A stretch of 64,000 bases of DNA from Nitrosophilus labii (GTDB lineage Bacteria; Campylobacterota; Campylobacteria; Campylobacterales; Nitratiruptoraceae). The position numbers and the translations under genes were made by a program. The notes beneath the pieces were generated by a model. The model saw only the letters and a program-made list of their open reading frames with translations. It had not been told where the DNA came from and did not search any database. Every line of letters starts with the position of its first letter. Positions within the stretch are counted from its first letter, which is position 1. Below, piece after piece: positions 34,758-45,001 of the stretch. The DNA is taken from assembly GCF_014466985.1 (NCBI RefSeq), contig NZ_AP022826.1:434001-498000 (forward strand), in the 5' to 3' direction.

Positions 34758-36708
34758 ATTTTTGAACTATTTGAATGATTTTTTCTACTACGCTAGGATC
34801 TTCTAAAGTTGAAGTATCTTGTTTAATCTCTTCGCCTTTTGCGATTGCTCTTAAGATTCTTCTCATGATTTTACCGCTTCTTGTTTTTGGAAGTCCAGGA
34901 ACAAAAGCTATTTCGTCAGCTTTTGCCAAAGGCCCTATATCTTTAGTGATAACTTCGTTGATCTCTTTTGTGAGTTCAACTTCGTCGGCTAAGCCTTCAT
35001 CATCTTTTAACACTACAAACGCAAAAACACTTTCTCCTTTAACTTCGTGAGGTTTTCCTACAACCGCACACTCTGCGACTCTTGGATGGTGCCCTATGGC
35101 GGCTTCGATCTCGGCTGTTCCTAAGCGATGTCCGCTAACATTTATAACATCATCCATACGTCCAGTTATCCAGATATAGCCCTCTTCATCATAGATAGCA
35201 CCGTCACCGCTAAAATATACAGGTTTTCCATCTTTTTTACAAGTTCCAAAATAGCTCTTAACAAATCTATCAGGGTCTCCCCAGATAGTTCTTATCATAC
35301 TAGGCCAAGGTTTTGTAATACACAGATATCCTTTTTCATTAGGCTCTTTTTTATTTCCTTCTTGGTCGATGATTTCCGCAAAGATTCCCGGAAGAGAGAA
35401 TGTAGCAGAACCAGGTTTTATAGGAGTTGCTCCAGGTAGTGGGCTTATCATATGTCCTCCTGTTTCTGTTTGCCACCAAGTATCTACTATAGGACATTTT
35501 CCGCCGCCAACTTCGTTAAAATACCATAGCCATGCATCTGGATTTATAGGCTCACCAACGGTTCCAAGGATCCTTAGGCTTCTTAAATCATACTTTTTAG
35601 GTTCATTTTCTCCAAGTTTATGTAAAAGTCTAATAGCAGTAGGGGCTGTATAGAATTGATTTACTTTATACTCTTCAATCATTCTCCACCATCTACCTGG
35701 ATCAGGATATACTGGAACTCCTTCGTACATCATTGTAGTGGCACCCGCGGCCAAAGGTCCGTAAACGATATAAGTGTGTCCAGTTATCCAGCCTACATCT
35801 GCCGTACACCAGTATGTATCTTCATCTTTTATATCAAAAACCCACTCCATAGTCAGTTGTGCCCAGAGAATATATCCTGCCTGTGCATGCTGAACACCTT
35901 TTGGTTTTCCCGTACTTCCTGAGGTATAAAGCAAAAATAACGGATCTTCGCTATCCATTATTTCAGGTTCACATTTTCCGCTTTCATTTTGGATAAGCTG
36001 ATTATAATCATAGTCACGACCTTCGTGCCAATCAATCTTTTCGTTGTTTCTTCTAACAACCAAAACAGCTTCTACGCTTTCACAATCTTTAGCTAAAGCT
36101 ACATCAACAACTGGTTTTAAAAGATAAGGTTTTCCTCTTCTATATGCGCCATCAGCGGTGATAACAAGTTTTGCCTTAGCATCGACTATCCTATCTCTTA
36201 AGGCCTCGGCGCTAAATCCACCAAAAACAACAGAGTGAATCGCTCCGATTCTAGCACAAGCTAGCATCGCAAAAGCCGCCTCAGGTATCATTGGCATATA
36301 GATAACGACACGATCACCCTTTTTAATGCCAAATCTGTTTTTTAATAGATTTGCAAATCTGTTAACTTCGTAATATAGCTCAAGATATGTGATAACTCTT
36401 TTATCTCCAGGTTCGCCTTCCCATATAATGGCGGCTTTGTTTTTTCTTTTTTCCAAATGTCTATCTATACACTGATAACTGACATTTAGTTTTCCGCCTA
36501 CGAACCATTTGTAAAAAGGTGCGTTTGAATCGTCCAAGACCTTTTCAAAAGGTTCTACCCAATCAATCTTTTCTTTTGCAAATTTAGCCCAGAATCCTTC
36601 ATAATCTTTTTCGGCCTCTTTTACCAAATTCCAGTATTCGTCCATACTTTTTATTTTGGCTACTTTTTTTATCTCTTCACTAGGATCGAAAATAGGTACT
36701 TGTTCCAT
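34756..36708 (-). CDS. acs: Acetyl-CoA synthetase (AMP-forming)
   Basis: Activates acetate to acetyl-CoA through acetyl-AMP. The 650-residue ANL-family enzyme carries the core motif [20 protein letters not shown]. It also has [20 protein letters not shown], the substrate-pocket segment [14 protein letters not shown], the hinge region [22 protein letters not shown], and [14 protein letters not shown] with the regulatory acetylation Lys. The sirtuin at 25.3 kb could in principle deacetylate that Lys, a known mode of control in other bacteria. It ends the acetate operon (oprD-DUF485-actP-DUF294-exonuclease-acs) and has AAAGGAGGAG before its ATG. Confidence 0.98.
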   Translation of the reverse strand: MEQVPIFDPSEEIKKVAKIKSMDEYWNLVKEAEKDYEGFWAKFAKEKIDWVEPFEKVLDDSNAPFYKWFVGGKLNVSYQCIDRHLEKRKNKAAIIWEGEPGDKRVITYLELYYEVNRFANLLKNRFGIKKGDRVVIYMPMIPEAAFAMLACARIGAIHSVVFGGFSAEALRDRIVDAKAKLVITADGAYRRGKPYLLKPVVDVALAKDCESVEAVLVVRRNNEKIDWHEGRDYDYNQLIQNESGKCEPEIMDSEDPLFLLYTSGSTGKPKGVQHAQAGYILWAQLTMEWVFDIKDEDTYWCTADVGWITGHTYIVYGPLAAGATTMMYEGVPVYPDPGRWWRMIEEYKVNQFYTAPTAIRLLHKLGENEPKKYDLRSLRILGTVGEPINPDAWLWYFNEVGGGKCPIVDTWWQTETGGHMISPLPGATPIKPGSATFSLPGIFAEIIDQEGNKKEPNEKGYLCITKPWPSMIRTIWGDPDRFVKSYFGTCKKDGKPVYFSGDGAIYDEEGYIWITGRMDDVINVSGHRLGTAEIEAAIGHHPRVAECAVVGKPHEVKGESVFAFVVLKDDEGLADEVELTKEINEVITKDIGPLAKADEIAFVPGLPKTRSGKIMRRILRAIAKGEEIKQDTSTLEDPSVVEKIIQIVQK

Positions 36709-36731
36709 AACTCCTCCTTTATTAAATGGTT

Positions 36732-37328
36732 TTAACTGTTTTTTAATTTCAAAAAGATCATAGCGCTCATAAGCGCGTCGTTAAAGGCATTGTGTGTTTT
36801 AAGCTTAGGTATATTTAGCTCTTTCAAGATTGTATCAAATCTCAGGTCTATAAAACCTTGCGGTATAACTTTTTGTTTATAATCGTAATAAAGCCCCGAT
36901 ACTTCTATCTTTTTATTGGGCAACTTAAATCCGAAATACTTTTTTAAATACCTATCTATAATTTTGACGTCAAAATCAAGATAGTAACCCACAAGAGGTC
37001 TGTTTTTGACAAAATATAAAAATCTCTCTATTGCCTCTTTGGGCTCCATAGCATCTTTAAGGTCGCATTCTCTGATTTTATGAATTTTTATACTTGTTTT
37101 ATCAATCTCATTTTGCGGTTTGATTTTTATATGCATCGACTTACCTGTTAAGATTTTGTTATCTTTTATCAAGATAGCCGCAATTGACAAAATCTCATCT
37201 TTTCTAGGGTCCAGACCGGTTGTTTCGGTATCGATGGCCACATACTCGTCAGGTATATCCTCATTGAATATAAACTCAAACCTTTTATCTTTGAGCCTTT
37301 TTTTGTAAAACCATCTTTTCAAATCCAT
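36732..37328 (-). CDS. DnaQ-like 3'-5' exonuclease
   Basis: A 198-residue DEDDh exonuclease: [19 protein letters not shown] (Exo I), [17 protein letters not shown] (Exo II) and [16 protein letters not shown] (Exo III, with the H-x4-D arrangement). It belongs to the polymerase III epsilon family. In Pseudomonas and Vibrio acetate clusters an exonuclease of this type lies between acs and the CBS/DUF294 gene, as here. It is therefore probably not the replicative proofreading subunit, but its role in acetate metabolism is unknown. Its start overlaps the DUF294 stop by one base (TAATG). Confidence 0.9.
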   Translation of the reverse strand: MDLKRWFYKKRLKDKRFEFIFNEDIPDEYVAIDTETTGLDPRKDEILSIAAILIKDNKILTGKSMHIKIKPQNEIDKTSIKIHKIRECDLKDAMEPKEAIERFLYFVKNRPLVGYYLDFDVKIIDRYLKKYFGFKLPNKKIEVSGLYYDYKQKVIPQGFIDLRFDTILKELNIPKLKTHNAFNDALMSAMIFLKLKNS

Positions 37329-39133
37329 TAAGTAACCATATCTAATCTAAAATGGTATTTAATAAACTTTTTAAATTTATCTACTATTTTAAAGGAATCC
37401 TTAAGAATATCCCTTTCAATTTTTGTCAATTCTTCAGTTTTTATCTCATTAATAGCTTCACCTCCTTTTTCGATGTTTTCGATAGAAGCTTTGAGTCTAA
37501 AACTTTGAAGCGTTTCAAAAGCTTCTATAAGATCTTCGGAAAACTCTCGATCGATAATGTTTAATCTACTAATCTCTTTGATTCTTTGTATTGTATTTGT
37601 CTCTTTTATTCTAAATTGCAAAGACAAGACTCTAACACCATGAACTATAGGAAAAATCCCACCCTTTTTTAAGTCTACTTTTTTTTCTTTGTCGGTCAAA
37701 AAAGTGTTAAAAAATCCTAGAGGAGTGGAAAAAGACAATATAGGTTTAGCCATATTGGATAGATAGGAGAAATTATCACTTACTCTCTCATATATTATAT
37801 TTTTTAGATTTTCCAAACTCTCTTTTTTTCCATAAACAGATTTTGCATCCAAAAATATGGAAATTTTCAAAAAACTCTCTTCACAAGGATTTTCTATCCA
37901 GTTTAGAATATCTTCTTTAAATTCTGTCTCATATTTACACCAGTATGGATTTGAAATCATTATATTGCCGGGACACTTTGGGTATCCTAACTCTACTAAC
38001 GCTTCGCTAAATTTTTTAGCTCTGTTTAAAATAGTCTCTTTTGGAGCCCTGTCTTTTATAATAAGTGCGTTATCTTGATCAGTTCTTAGAAGCTGCTCGC
38101 CTCTACCTTCACTACCCAATACTATCAAAGTACAATCATTGCAATTATTAAAAATTAGTTCGAAAACTTTTCTGTATAATTTTTGATGCAACTCATCCAT
38201 CAATTTTGATAGATACCTTATCTTAATCCCTTTATGGTATAAAATCTTTACCATATCAAAAAATCTTTCACTAAGTTTTTTTAGCTCATCCAAAGTTTGA
38301 ACGTTTTCAAGATTTTTTGAGATCAGATAAGATTGATTAGAAAAGAAACTTAAAACTTCAGTAATTTCTAAAGTGCCTATTATATTGTTCTCTTTAGTTA
38401 CTACAAGATGTTTTATACCGTGATTTGTCATTTTCAAAAGGGCATTGAATAAAAACTCATCGTAATTGATTGTTATTGCTGGGAAACTAGCCAATTTTTC
38501 AATCGGCTCGGTTGCAGAAATATTTTTTAAGATCGCTTTTCTCAAATCCTTGTCCGTAAAGACTCCGTAATTTTTACTTTTTCGTACTATTAAAACTTGA
38601 GTCTTTTTCTCTTCCATAATCTTTATAGCTTCAAAAATTGAACTATTACTATCAATAATCTGAGCTCTATTTAAAATGGTATCTTCAATCTTTGCGGACA
38701 AAAATTCGCTTATCGTTTTTGTTCTGTTTTGTTCTTTAATTTTTTGAAGTTTATGAGAAATACCTAAAAAAAAGTAGTTTTTGAAATCTTTAGAACTATT
38801 TATGGCTTCTAGGAACGCCTCTTTTTTTATCTCGTAAGTTATAGTCTCTTCAATAGTCTCAAACCTGTTTTCACTTTTTTGATCTATCAACGTTTTGGCG
38901 TCAAACCCTTCTAAATCTTTATAGATATCTACTATTTCCTCATCTTTATCAATCTCTTTGACTGTACCTTTTAATATGATGTAGTAAAAGTCGGCAGAGT
39001 CGCCATAATCGATAAGAACACTGTTTTCTTTGTAATAACCTATTTGGGTTGAAGAGGCGATCTTATCTAAAAGATCACTGCTCAATGTATCGAAAGGATG
39101 AATAGATTTTAAAAACTCTTTTATCTCTTCCAT
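37328..39133 (-). CDS. DUF294 nucleotidyltransferase-like protein with cNMP-binding and CBS domains
   Basis: A 601-residue cytosolic signalling protein. An N-terminal cyclic-nucleotide-binding-like domain (about 1-130) is followed by a CBS pair (about 160-280) that probably senses adenine nucleotides. A GlnD-like DUF294 nucleotidyltransferase domain then carries LIVLGSEGRGEQLLRTDQDNAL, with a helical C-terminal domain last. This architecture is a regular companion of acs and actP and is suspected to control acetate uptake or Acs, but no substrate is established. It is translationally coupled to the exonuclease gene downstream. An AAGGA site precedes its ATG. Confidence 0.9.
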   Translation of the reverse strand: MEEIKEFLKSIHPFDTLSSDLLDKIASSTQIGYYKENSVLIDYGDSADFYYIILKGTVKEIDKDEEIVDIYKDLEGFDAKTLIDQKSENRFETIEETITYEIKKEAFLEAINSSKDFKNYFFLGISHKLQKIKEQNRTKTISEFLSAKIEDTILNRAQIIDSNSSIFEAIKIMEEKKTQVLIVRKSKNYGVFTDKDLRKAILKNISATEPIEKLASFPAITINYDEFLFNALLKMTNHGIKHLVVTKENNIIGTLEITEVLSFFSNQSYLISKNLENVQTLDELKKLSERFFDMVKILYHKGIKIRYLSKLMDELHQKLYRKVFELIFNNCNDCTLIVLGSEGRGEQLLRTDQDNALIIKDRAPKETILNRAKKFSEALVELGYPKCPGNIMISNPYWCKYETEFKEDILNWIENPCEESFLKISIFLDAKSVYGKKESLENLKNIIYERVSDNFSYLSNMAKPILSFSTPLGFFNTFLTDKEKKVDLKKGGIFPIVHGVRVLSLQFRIKETNTIQRIKEISRLNIIDREFSEDLIEAFETLQSFRLKASIENIEKGGEAINEIKTEELTKIERDILKDSFKIVDKFKKFIKYHFRLDMVT

Positions 39134-39144
39134 CTTTTATCCTT

Positions 39145-39165
39145 AAAGCGGCAAAAAGCCGCTTT
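39145..39165 (-). terminator. Hairpin terminator or attenuator after actP
   Basis: AAAGCGGC and GCCGCTTT form a perfect 8-bp stem around a 5-base loop, 4 bases beyond the actP stop. It lies between actP and the DUF294 gene, so it probably lowers expression of the distal half of the acetate operon (intrinsic terminator without a strong T-run). Confidence 0.6.
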
Positions 39166-39169
39166 AAAA

Positions 39170-40813
39170 TTAGTGTGAAGAGGCTTTTTCGGCGCCTATA
39201 CCGGTTTGAGCTCTGATATATTGAGCTTCAAACTTTTCTCTCTCTTCCTGAGCCTCTTTTGAGTTGTCGATCTTAGAGAAGAACCATATACCTATGAATG
39301 CAACCGTTACTGAGAAAAGGGCAGGATACTTATATGGGAATATCGGCTCTGGATTTCCTAGAACACTTACCCATACTGTCGGCCCAAGTATAACCAATAC
39401 TATAGCCGTAAGCAAGCCTAAAAGACCGCCTCTAAATGCACCTTTGGTAGTTAAGCCTTTCCAGTACATAGACAAAAATAGAACAGGGAAGTTTGCACTT
39501 GCGGCTATCGCAAAAGCAAGTCCAACCATAAAAGCGATATTTTGTTTCTCAAATGCGATACCAAGTAAAATTGCCAGTACGCCGATAACTAAGGTAGCTA
39601 TTTTTGATACTTTCATTTCGGTTATTTCGTCAACTTGTCCACGTTTAATAACACTTGCATATAAATCGTGTGAAATTGCCGAAGCACCAGCTAGTGTTAG
39701 GCCAGAAACAACGGCCAAAATTGTTGCAAAGGCTACAGCTGAGATAAATCCTAAAAAGAAGTTTCCGCCTACTGCGTGAGACAAGTGAATAGCTGCCATG
39801 TTGTTACCGCCAAAAATCTTACCGGCAGCATCAAGATATTCTGGATTTTTCATAACAAATACTATAGCACCAAAACCTATTATGAAAGTTAAAATATAAA
39901 AATACCCAATAAAGCCCGTAGCGTAAAATACCGATTTTCTTGCTTCTTTTGCATCAGCAACTGTGAAAAATCTCATTAAGATGTGTGGAAGTCCGGCAAG
40001 ACCAAACATTAAAGCCATACCAAGTGAAATTGCCGATATCGGATCGCTTACAAGTCCACCTGGAGACATTATTTTAGCGCCATCTGGATGGGTGTTTACA
40101 GCCTCTTTGAAAAGAGCCTCAAAACTAAATCCAAAATGAGCCATTACCGCTAGAGCAATAAAAGTTGCACCTGCAAGCAACAGTACCGCTTTGATTATTT
40201 GGACCCAAGTTGTTGCAAGCATTCCACCAAAAGTTACGTACAAAATCATCAAAACACCGACTATAATAACCGCAAATGCGTAATCTAGTCCGAAAAGTAC
40301 TTGTATAAGTTTTCCAGAACCAACCATTTGCGCTATAAGATAGAGTAGAACTGTCGCTATTGAACCAAAAGCGGCCAATGTTCTTGTTTGTCCTTGCTGA
40401 AGCCTATAACTTACAACGTCTGCAAAAGTGTATTTACCCAAGTTTCTTAATTTTTCTGCGATTAAAAACATCACAAATGGCCAACCTACTAAAAATCCTA
40501 TAGAGTAGATTAATCCATCATATCCTTTTAGATATACAAGACCCGATATACCTAGAAATGAAGCGGCACTCATATAGTCGCCAGCAAGTGCTAGACCGTT
40601 TTGAAATCCGGTTATCCCGCCGCCGGCAGTATAAAAGTCTTTTGCGGTTCTTGTTCTTTTAGCCGCCCAATAGGTTATCCCTAGCGTAGCGGCAACAAAA
40701 AGCAAAAACATTACAATTGCAGAAACGTTTAACTCTTTTTGACCGCTAACGTCTGCAGCGCCTGCAGCGAAGGCAGAAATAGCGAATAAACCAACTATTA
40801 ACCACTTTTTCAT
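39170..40813 (-). CDS. actP: Cation/acetate symporter ActP (SSS family)
   Basis: A sodium:solute symporter importing acetate and related short monocarboxylates. The 547-residue protein has an N-terminal signal-like span, then about 13 further membrane spans with SSS hallmarks: [52 protein letters not shown] and [20 protein letters not shown]. It overlaps the DUF485 gene by 4 bases (ATGA), the standard yjcH-actP arrangement. It ends just before a hairpin. Confidence 0.96.
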   Translation of the reverse strand: MKKWLIVGLFAISAFAAGAADVSGQKELNVSAIVMFLLFVAATLGITYWAAKRTRTAKDFYTAGGGITGFQNGLALAGDYMSAASFLGISGLVYLKGYDGLIYSIGFLVGWPFVMFLIAEKLRNLGKYTFADVVSYRLQQGQTRTLAAFGSIATVLLYLIAQMVGSGKLIQVLFGLDYAFAVIIVGVLMILYVTFGGMLATTWVQIIKAVLLLAGATFIALAVMAHFGFSFEALFKEAVNTHPDGAKIMSPGGLVSDPISAISLGMALMFGLAGLPHILMRFFTVADAKEARKSVFYATGFIGYFYILTFIIGFGAIVFVMKNPEYLDAAGKIFGGNNMAAIHLSHAVGGNFFLGFISAVAFATILAVVSGLTLAGASAISHDLYASVIKRGQVDEITEMKVSKIATLVIGVLAILLGIAFEKQNIAFMVGLAFAIAASANFPVLFLSMYWKGLTTKGAFRGGLLGLLTAIVLVILGPTVWVSVLGNPEPIFPYKYPALFSVTVAFIGIWFFSKIDNSKEAQEEREKFEAQYIRAQTGIGAEKASSH

Positions 40814-41124
40814 AGTTCATCCTTTATGGAATCATGAAGTTCTTTTGTAATAACATCAAACTCTTTATTCGCTTTGTTTACGTATATACCCGTGAGCGCA
40901 AACGCAAACACGATTATTCCGATACCTACAGGAATACCGACGGTGGTCACCCCGTCTCCAAGAGGTTTTCCTAAAAGCGATGGCTCAAAGGCGATAGTTA
41001 AAATGAACGCGTAATAGCCGATCAATAAAATAATCGCCATTGTCCACGAAAACTTCTCTCTTTTTTCTATAAGTTCCCAAAGTCTTGGATTGTTTTTAAG
41101 CTTTTGTAATATTTCGGTTTTCAT
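40810..41124 (-). CDS. yjcH: DUF485 (YjcH-like) inner-membrane protein
   Basis: A 104-residue protein with two membrane spans (about residues 27-45 and 62-81) and charged ends. DUF485 proteins are encoded immediately before ActP-type symporters and are probably accessory subunits. AAGGAG lies ahead of the ATG, 9 bases after the oprD stop, and the stop overlaps the actP start. Confidence 0.92.
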   Translation of the reverse strand: MKTEILQKLKNNPRLWELIEKREKFSWTMAIILLIGYYAFILTIAFEPSLLGKPLGDGVTTVGIPVGIGIIVFAFALTGIYVNKANKEFDVITKELHDSIKDEL

Positions 41125-41133
41125 ATCTACTCC

Positions 41134-42462
41134 TTAGAAGTTATAGTTGGCGATAAGTCTATATTCGTTCCAGCCTAGGTCGTTGCCGCTGGAGTTTTCG
41201 TAGAAGTTTCTAGGGAAGTTGCCTCTAAATCTTAGTTGTAGGTTTTTGACGTTTTTAGGATAGTAGATAAAGTCAAAACCTGCTTCCGTTGCTGTCCACG
41301 AGTGATTAGGAGAGTATGCGTTATTACTACCTACGTCAAATGAGGTATAATAGAGGGTAGTTTTAAGATTTATACCAAAAGAGTTCCATTTATAAGTACC
41401 GGCTACTTTCCATGCGTCCGTATCGGCAAAGAACTGATGTCTAGTAACCATACCTTGAGTGAAAGCAGGCATACCTCCCCAAGGGGTTATAATACCTCCA
41501 TTTACTGCTGCATTAGTATTAGAGTCTGTTGTTGAGTAAGCTCCGTAAACGGTTAAGTTGTTATAACTACCGCCTACTTTAAAGCCTATATAACTTGAGT
41601 CTACCTTTCCGGCATAACTGTCGCCTACATCACTTTCATTAATATATTGTAAAGCTGCAAAAGGTTTTATATCTTCACTTAATAGAGAGTTCCATTTAAA
41701 ATCGGCTTGAAGGTAGATTGCGTTTAGTATATCATAAGCATAGTAATCCCAAGCTTGTAAAGTAAGGTTTTTAATACCTTTGTAGATTATAGCGCCCGCA
41801 GTAACCCCGTCTGTTTCCGTTCCTATGGCGTACCATCCCATATCTTCGAATCTTCCTATACTGGCATTTGGGTTTGCACCGTAACCTGCCGTTAGGGCTA
41901 AAGCGGTAGAGCCTCTGTATTGGTTAAAGAATGTTCCGGGAGCAACTTTTGTAACATGAGCCGCAACCAAAGTTGTATCCGGAAGGTCTGTATTTGTTAA
42001 GACATAAGCTTCAAAAAGAGTTGGTATCATTCTTGCATCATCAGCTGCTGCAAGAGGGGTATTGAGTTTTTGGCGTCCTGCTTTTATTGAAGTATTGCCA
42101 TTTTTGTACTGAATATATGCTTCACCTACAAAAGAGTAGCTATCACCATTGTCACCAAGTATTGATGTATGGACTTTAGCCGGGTCTGAGCTATTAAGAC
42201 CGAAATCATTGTCACTATAGAGACCTATTCCGGCACTAAAGCCTTTGTAATCTGCAGTTTGGTAGTGTAAATCTACTCCAACTGCAAAAGCACTGTAGTC
42301 AGTTTTAGCCGATTCAAGGGCTCCTTGCCAGTTTCTATCGATATAAAAAGCTCTTACGTGACCATTTAAAGTTCCGTTTTTAAAAGCTTCGTCTAAACTG
42401 TCCGCCGCAAAACCAGATGTTAGCAAAGATGCTGCCATTAAGGATAAGGCGATTTTCTTCAT
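41134..42462 (-). CDS. OprD-family outer membrane porin
   Basis: A 442-residue outer-membrane beta-barrel. A signal peptide with cleavage expected after TSGFA-A is followed by DSLDEAFKNGTLNGHVRAFY, the typical OprD-family start, then many amphipathic strands ending in YRLIANYNF (terminal Phe). KAGRQKLNTPLAAADDARM matches the family region lining the pore. It heads the acetate operon, so it probably brings acetate or other small carboxylates across the outer membrane; the substrate is inferred from context. It has AAGGAG before the ATG and a structured promoter region upstream. Confidence 0.9.
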   Translation of the reverse strand: MKKIALSLMAASLLTSGFAADSLDEAFKNGTLNGHVRAFYIDRNWQGALESAKTDYSAFAVGVDLHYQTADYKGFSAGIGLYSDNDFGLNSSDPAKVHTSILGDNGDSYSFVGEAYIQYKNGNTSIKAGRQKLNTPLAAADDARMIPTLFEAYVLTNTDLPDTTLVAAHVTKVAPGTFFNQYRGSTALALTAGYGANPNASIGRFEDMGWYAIGTETDGVTAGAIIYKGIKNLTLQAWDYYAYDILNAIYLQADFKWNSLLSEDIKPFAALQYINESDVGDSYAGKVDSSYIGFKVGGSYNNLTVYGAYSTTDSNTNAAVNGGIITPWGGMPAFTQGMVTRHQFFADTDAWKVAGTYKWNSFGINLKTTLYYTSFDVGSNNAYSPNHSWTATEAGFDFIYYPKNVKNLQLRFRGNFPRNFYENSSGNDLGWNEYRLIANYNF

Positions 42463-42487
42463 ATCTACTCCTTAAAATTTGATTTTA

Positions 42488-42532
42488 CTATTATTGTAAA
42501 TGTCTTTAGTAGCATAAACGTAGCAATAATAG
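42488..42532 (-). promoter_or_regulatory. Candidate response-regulator operator upstream of the acetate operon
   Basis: In the 122-base spacer between the response regulator and oprD, the hexamer GTAGCA occurs twice with an 11-base period (42509-42514, 42520-42525). This is the spacing typical of OmpR/PhoB-family tandem sites. It is enclosed by a 9-bp inverted repeat CTATTATTG / CAATAATAG (42488-42496, 42524-42532). Binding is inferred from pattern only. Confidence 0.45.
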
Positions 42533-42584
42533 TTTAAAAGGTTTAAGATTAAAAAAAATATGTAAAGTGTGTAGAGTTGAAGCG

Positions 42585-43235
42585 CTATTTTTCTATTTTG
42601 TATCCGAGTCCTCTGATGTTTATAATAAAATCTTCTTTAAGAGTTTTTTTTAATCTACTTATTTCTGCTCTAATTGTAGGGTTATCAACAAACTCATCAC
42701 GATAGACATATTCTCTAAACAAATCAAAATCCACGACCAAACCTCTGTTTTTTGCAAGTAGATCAATGATCTGGAGTTGCCTTTTTGTAAGCTCTACTGG
42801 GGATTGTTCAAAATAGAGAGTCTTTTTTTCTATGGAGTAACTGTAGTTTTTGCTTAAAACTATATGTTTTTTGTTTTCTATCTCTTTTGAGATTTTTTCG
42901 ATCCTAATCTCAAGCTCTTTTAGATGAAAAGGTTTTTTTATATAATCTTTACAGCCAAGTTCAAAGGCTTTTGTTATATCTTCAATATCCGTTAAAGCAC
43001 TAATAAAGATTGTGGGGATGTATTTATGCTTTTTTTTAAGAGTCTCAAGAAGTTTAAAGCCGTCTAAATCTGGAACGTTTATATCTAAAATCAGCAAGTC
43101 AAAACTCTCTTTTTCTACTATCTCAAGTCCCTCTTTTCCGTTAAAACAGATTTTTACTTCATGGCCAATTTTTTGTAGGTATCTATCTATAGATTTGCAC
43201 AAAATTATCTCATCTTCAAGCAAAAATATTTTCAT
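42585..43235 (-). CDS. OmpR/PhoB-family response regulator (acetate cluster)
   Basis: A 216-residue two-domain regulator. The receiver domain has the phospho-acceptor Asp51 in LLILDINVPDLDG, Thr/Ser in FISALTD and Lys in DYIKKPFH. The C-terminal winged helix is of OmpR type (ELTKRQLQIIDLLAKNRGLV ... IRGLGYKIEK). It overlaps the kinase gene upstream by 20 bases and directly precedes oprD. It probably controls the acetate operon, replacing the LuxR-type CrbR of Pseudomonas and Vibrio. Confidence 0.93.
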   Translation of the reverse strand: MKIFLLEDEIILCKSIDRYLQKIGHEVKICFNGKEGLEIVEKESFDLLILDINVPDLDGFKLLETLKKKHKYIPTIFISALTDIEDITKAFELGCKDYIKKPFHLKELEIRIEKISKEIENKKHIVLSKNYSYSIEKKTLYFEQSPVELTKRQLQIIDLLAKNRGLVVDFDLFREYVYRDEFVDNPTIRAEISRLKKTLKEDFIINIRGLGYKIEK

Positions 43236-44841
43236 CTCTCTCTTTCAGTATATATTTAAAAATATTGTAACCGTTTTTATATGTTAGTTCGATCTTAAAG
43301 CCGTATTTATCGCAAATCTCTTTTACTAAAGCTAGACCCAACCCAAAACCGCCTTTAGCGTCGTCTTCTTTGTAAAACTGCTCAAAAATGTTTTTTGTCT
43401 CTTGTATCTTTTTTGATTTTGTAGCTATCTCAAATATTATATCTTCATCTTTATAAAGTTTTATGTAAATAGTGCTTTTTGGATAGCTGTACTTAATAGC
43501 GTTTGACAAGTTGTTATCAATTATTCTTTGAAGCTCTATGGAGTTTATAGACAGCTTTAGATTTTTTTCGATTGACGCTTCTATTTGTAGCATATTGCCT
43601 TTTGCCACCTCTTTAAAGAAATCTATCCTATTTTTTAAAAAGGTAGATATATCAACCGGCTCTTTTTTATATTCGACTCTATCTTTTTTAAGCATATAAG
43701 CTAGATCGTTATAGATATTGTGGATGATTTTTATGCCCGATTCTATATTTGTGATCTCTTGATTTTTTATATTTTCCATTTTTAAAAGATCAATATTTGC
43801 AAGTATTATACTAAGAGGCGTATTTATTTCGTGAATAGCCGTTTTTAAAAATTTATCTTGTGCTTTTAGGAGTGATTCGGTTAACTCTTTTGAGCGTTTG
43901 AGTTCTAAGTTTTGGATATGTAGTTTTTTCGTTTTTTGTAAAACCTTTTCTTCTAACGTTTTGTTTAGTTCTTGAAGTTTTCTTGTTCGATCTTTAATAA
44001 TTTTTATCATTTTGTTTGTATATTTGGCAATCTCTTTAAACTCTTCAAAAAGAATATCTTCGGTATATATATATATATTTTTGTTTGCCGCTTCATTAAA
44101 CCTATCTCTGATCTTTATCAAAGATTTTTCTATTAAAGTAGAAAAGTATCTCATCGTAGTAATTGTTATCAATAAAAGAATAAATGATAGGGTGATAATA
44201 TTGATTATATATTTAATCATTTTATCTTTATAGGCTTGTTCTTTGTTTTTGATAAATTTTTCTATCTCGTCTAAATATACTCCGGTTCCTACCATCCAGC
44301 CAAAGGGTTCGTAGGATTTGGCGTAAGAGATTTTTGGTGCTAAAACGTTAGCTATAGGTTTGTTCCAGACATACTCTACATATCCCCCTTCTGGTTTTCT
44401 TGAAACTTCTATAAGCTCTTTTATAACTTTTTTGCCGTTTGGATCTTCAAAATCAATCAGATTCTTTCCTTTGTTTTGTTTTAGTATCGGATCGGCTACG
44501 TTAATACCCTCGAAGGTATAGATAAAAATATATCCCGTTCCGTCTCTTTCGTTTCTCATATACTCAATAGCATCTATTATCTCTTGTTTTACTTCCGAAA
44601 GTGGTTTGTCTCTGTTTTTGGAGTGTTTATAAGCGATAAACTTTAAAGCTCTTAGAGTCTCTTTTTTTATAAGATGCTTTTGTTTTTTGATATACTCTTT
44701 TTTAAATCTAGCTATCTCTTTTTGAAACTCTTGATACTCTTCAAAAACTATTAAAGCCGTAAAAAGTGACACAAACAAGATGAAAAGAGAAAGCATAAAG
44801 TATTTTAGTTTAACGAAACTAATACTTTTAAAAGGATTCAA
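43216..44841 (-). CDS. Cache-domain sensor histidine kinase (acetate cluster)
   Basis: A 541-residue membrane sensor. The first membrane span is at about residues 14-33, a periplasmic single Cache domain follows (RNERDGTGYIFIYTFEGINV, YAKSYEPFGWMVGTGVYLDE), and the second span is at about 208-230. After a coiled linker come the HisKA domain with the phospho-acceptor His in TAIHEINTPLS and an ATPase domain with N-box DNNLSNAIKYS and KGGFGLGLALVKEICDKYG. The usual DxGxG (G1) box is not visible; FEIATKSKKIQETKNIFEQF occupies its place. Cache domains of this kind bind small organic acids, so acetate or a relative is a plausible ligand (inference). Confidence 0.9.
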   Translation of the reverse strand: MNPFKSISFVKLKYFMLSLFILFVSLFTALIVFEEYQEFQKEIARFKKEYIKKQKHLIKKETLRALKFIAYKHSKNRDKPLSEVKQEIIDAIEYMRNERDGTGYIFIYTFEGINVADPILKQNKGKNLIDFEDPNGKKVIKELIEVSRKPEGGYVEYVWNKPIANVLAPKISYAKSYEPFGWMVGTGVYLDEIEKFIKNKEQAYKDKMIKYIINIITLSFILLLITITTMRYFSTLIEKSLIKIRDRFNEAANKNIYIYTEDILFEEFKEIAKYTNKMIKIIKDRTRKLQELNKTLEEKVLQKTKKLHIQNLELKRSKELTESLLKAQDKFLKTAIHEINTPLSIILANIDLLKMENIKNQEITNIESGIKIIHNIYNDLAYMLKKDRVEYKKEPVDISTFLKNRIDFFKEVAKGNMLQIEASIEKNLKLSINSIELQRIIDNNLSNAIKYSYPKSTIYIKLYKDEDIIFEIATKSKKIQETKNIFEQFYKEDDAKGGFGLGLALVKEICDKYGFKIELTYKNGYNIFKYILKERDENIFA

Positions 44842-45001
44842 AACACTCCTTTTTAAAATATGGAAACGATAATAGCTTAAAATTTACTAAACTTTTTCTT
44901 TATAATAATATCATAAAAGTAAAAGTTGTGATTATTATCTAACCTCTTATTTACATTTATTGACTTTTTGCAATAAGGGAATTTTTATGGCTTTTGTAAA
45001 C

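Noticed and set aside
35128-35922. Plus-strand open frames of 88-103 codons opposite acs
   Set aside because: They are antisense shadows of a strongly conserved acs, without start sites or family similarity.
37328-39133. DUF294/CBS protein as a GlnD-type uridylyltransferase
   Set aside because: The nucleotidyltransferase region resembles DUF294. There are no HD or ACT domains of GlnD, and the context is acetate, not nitrogen.
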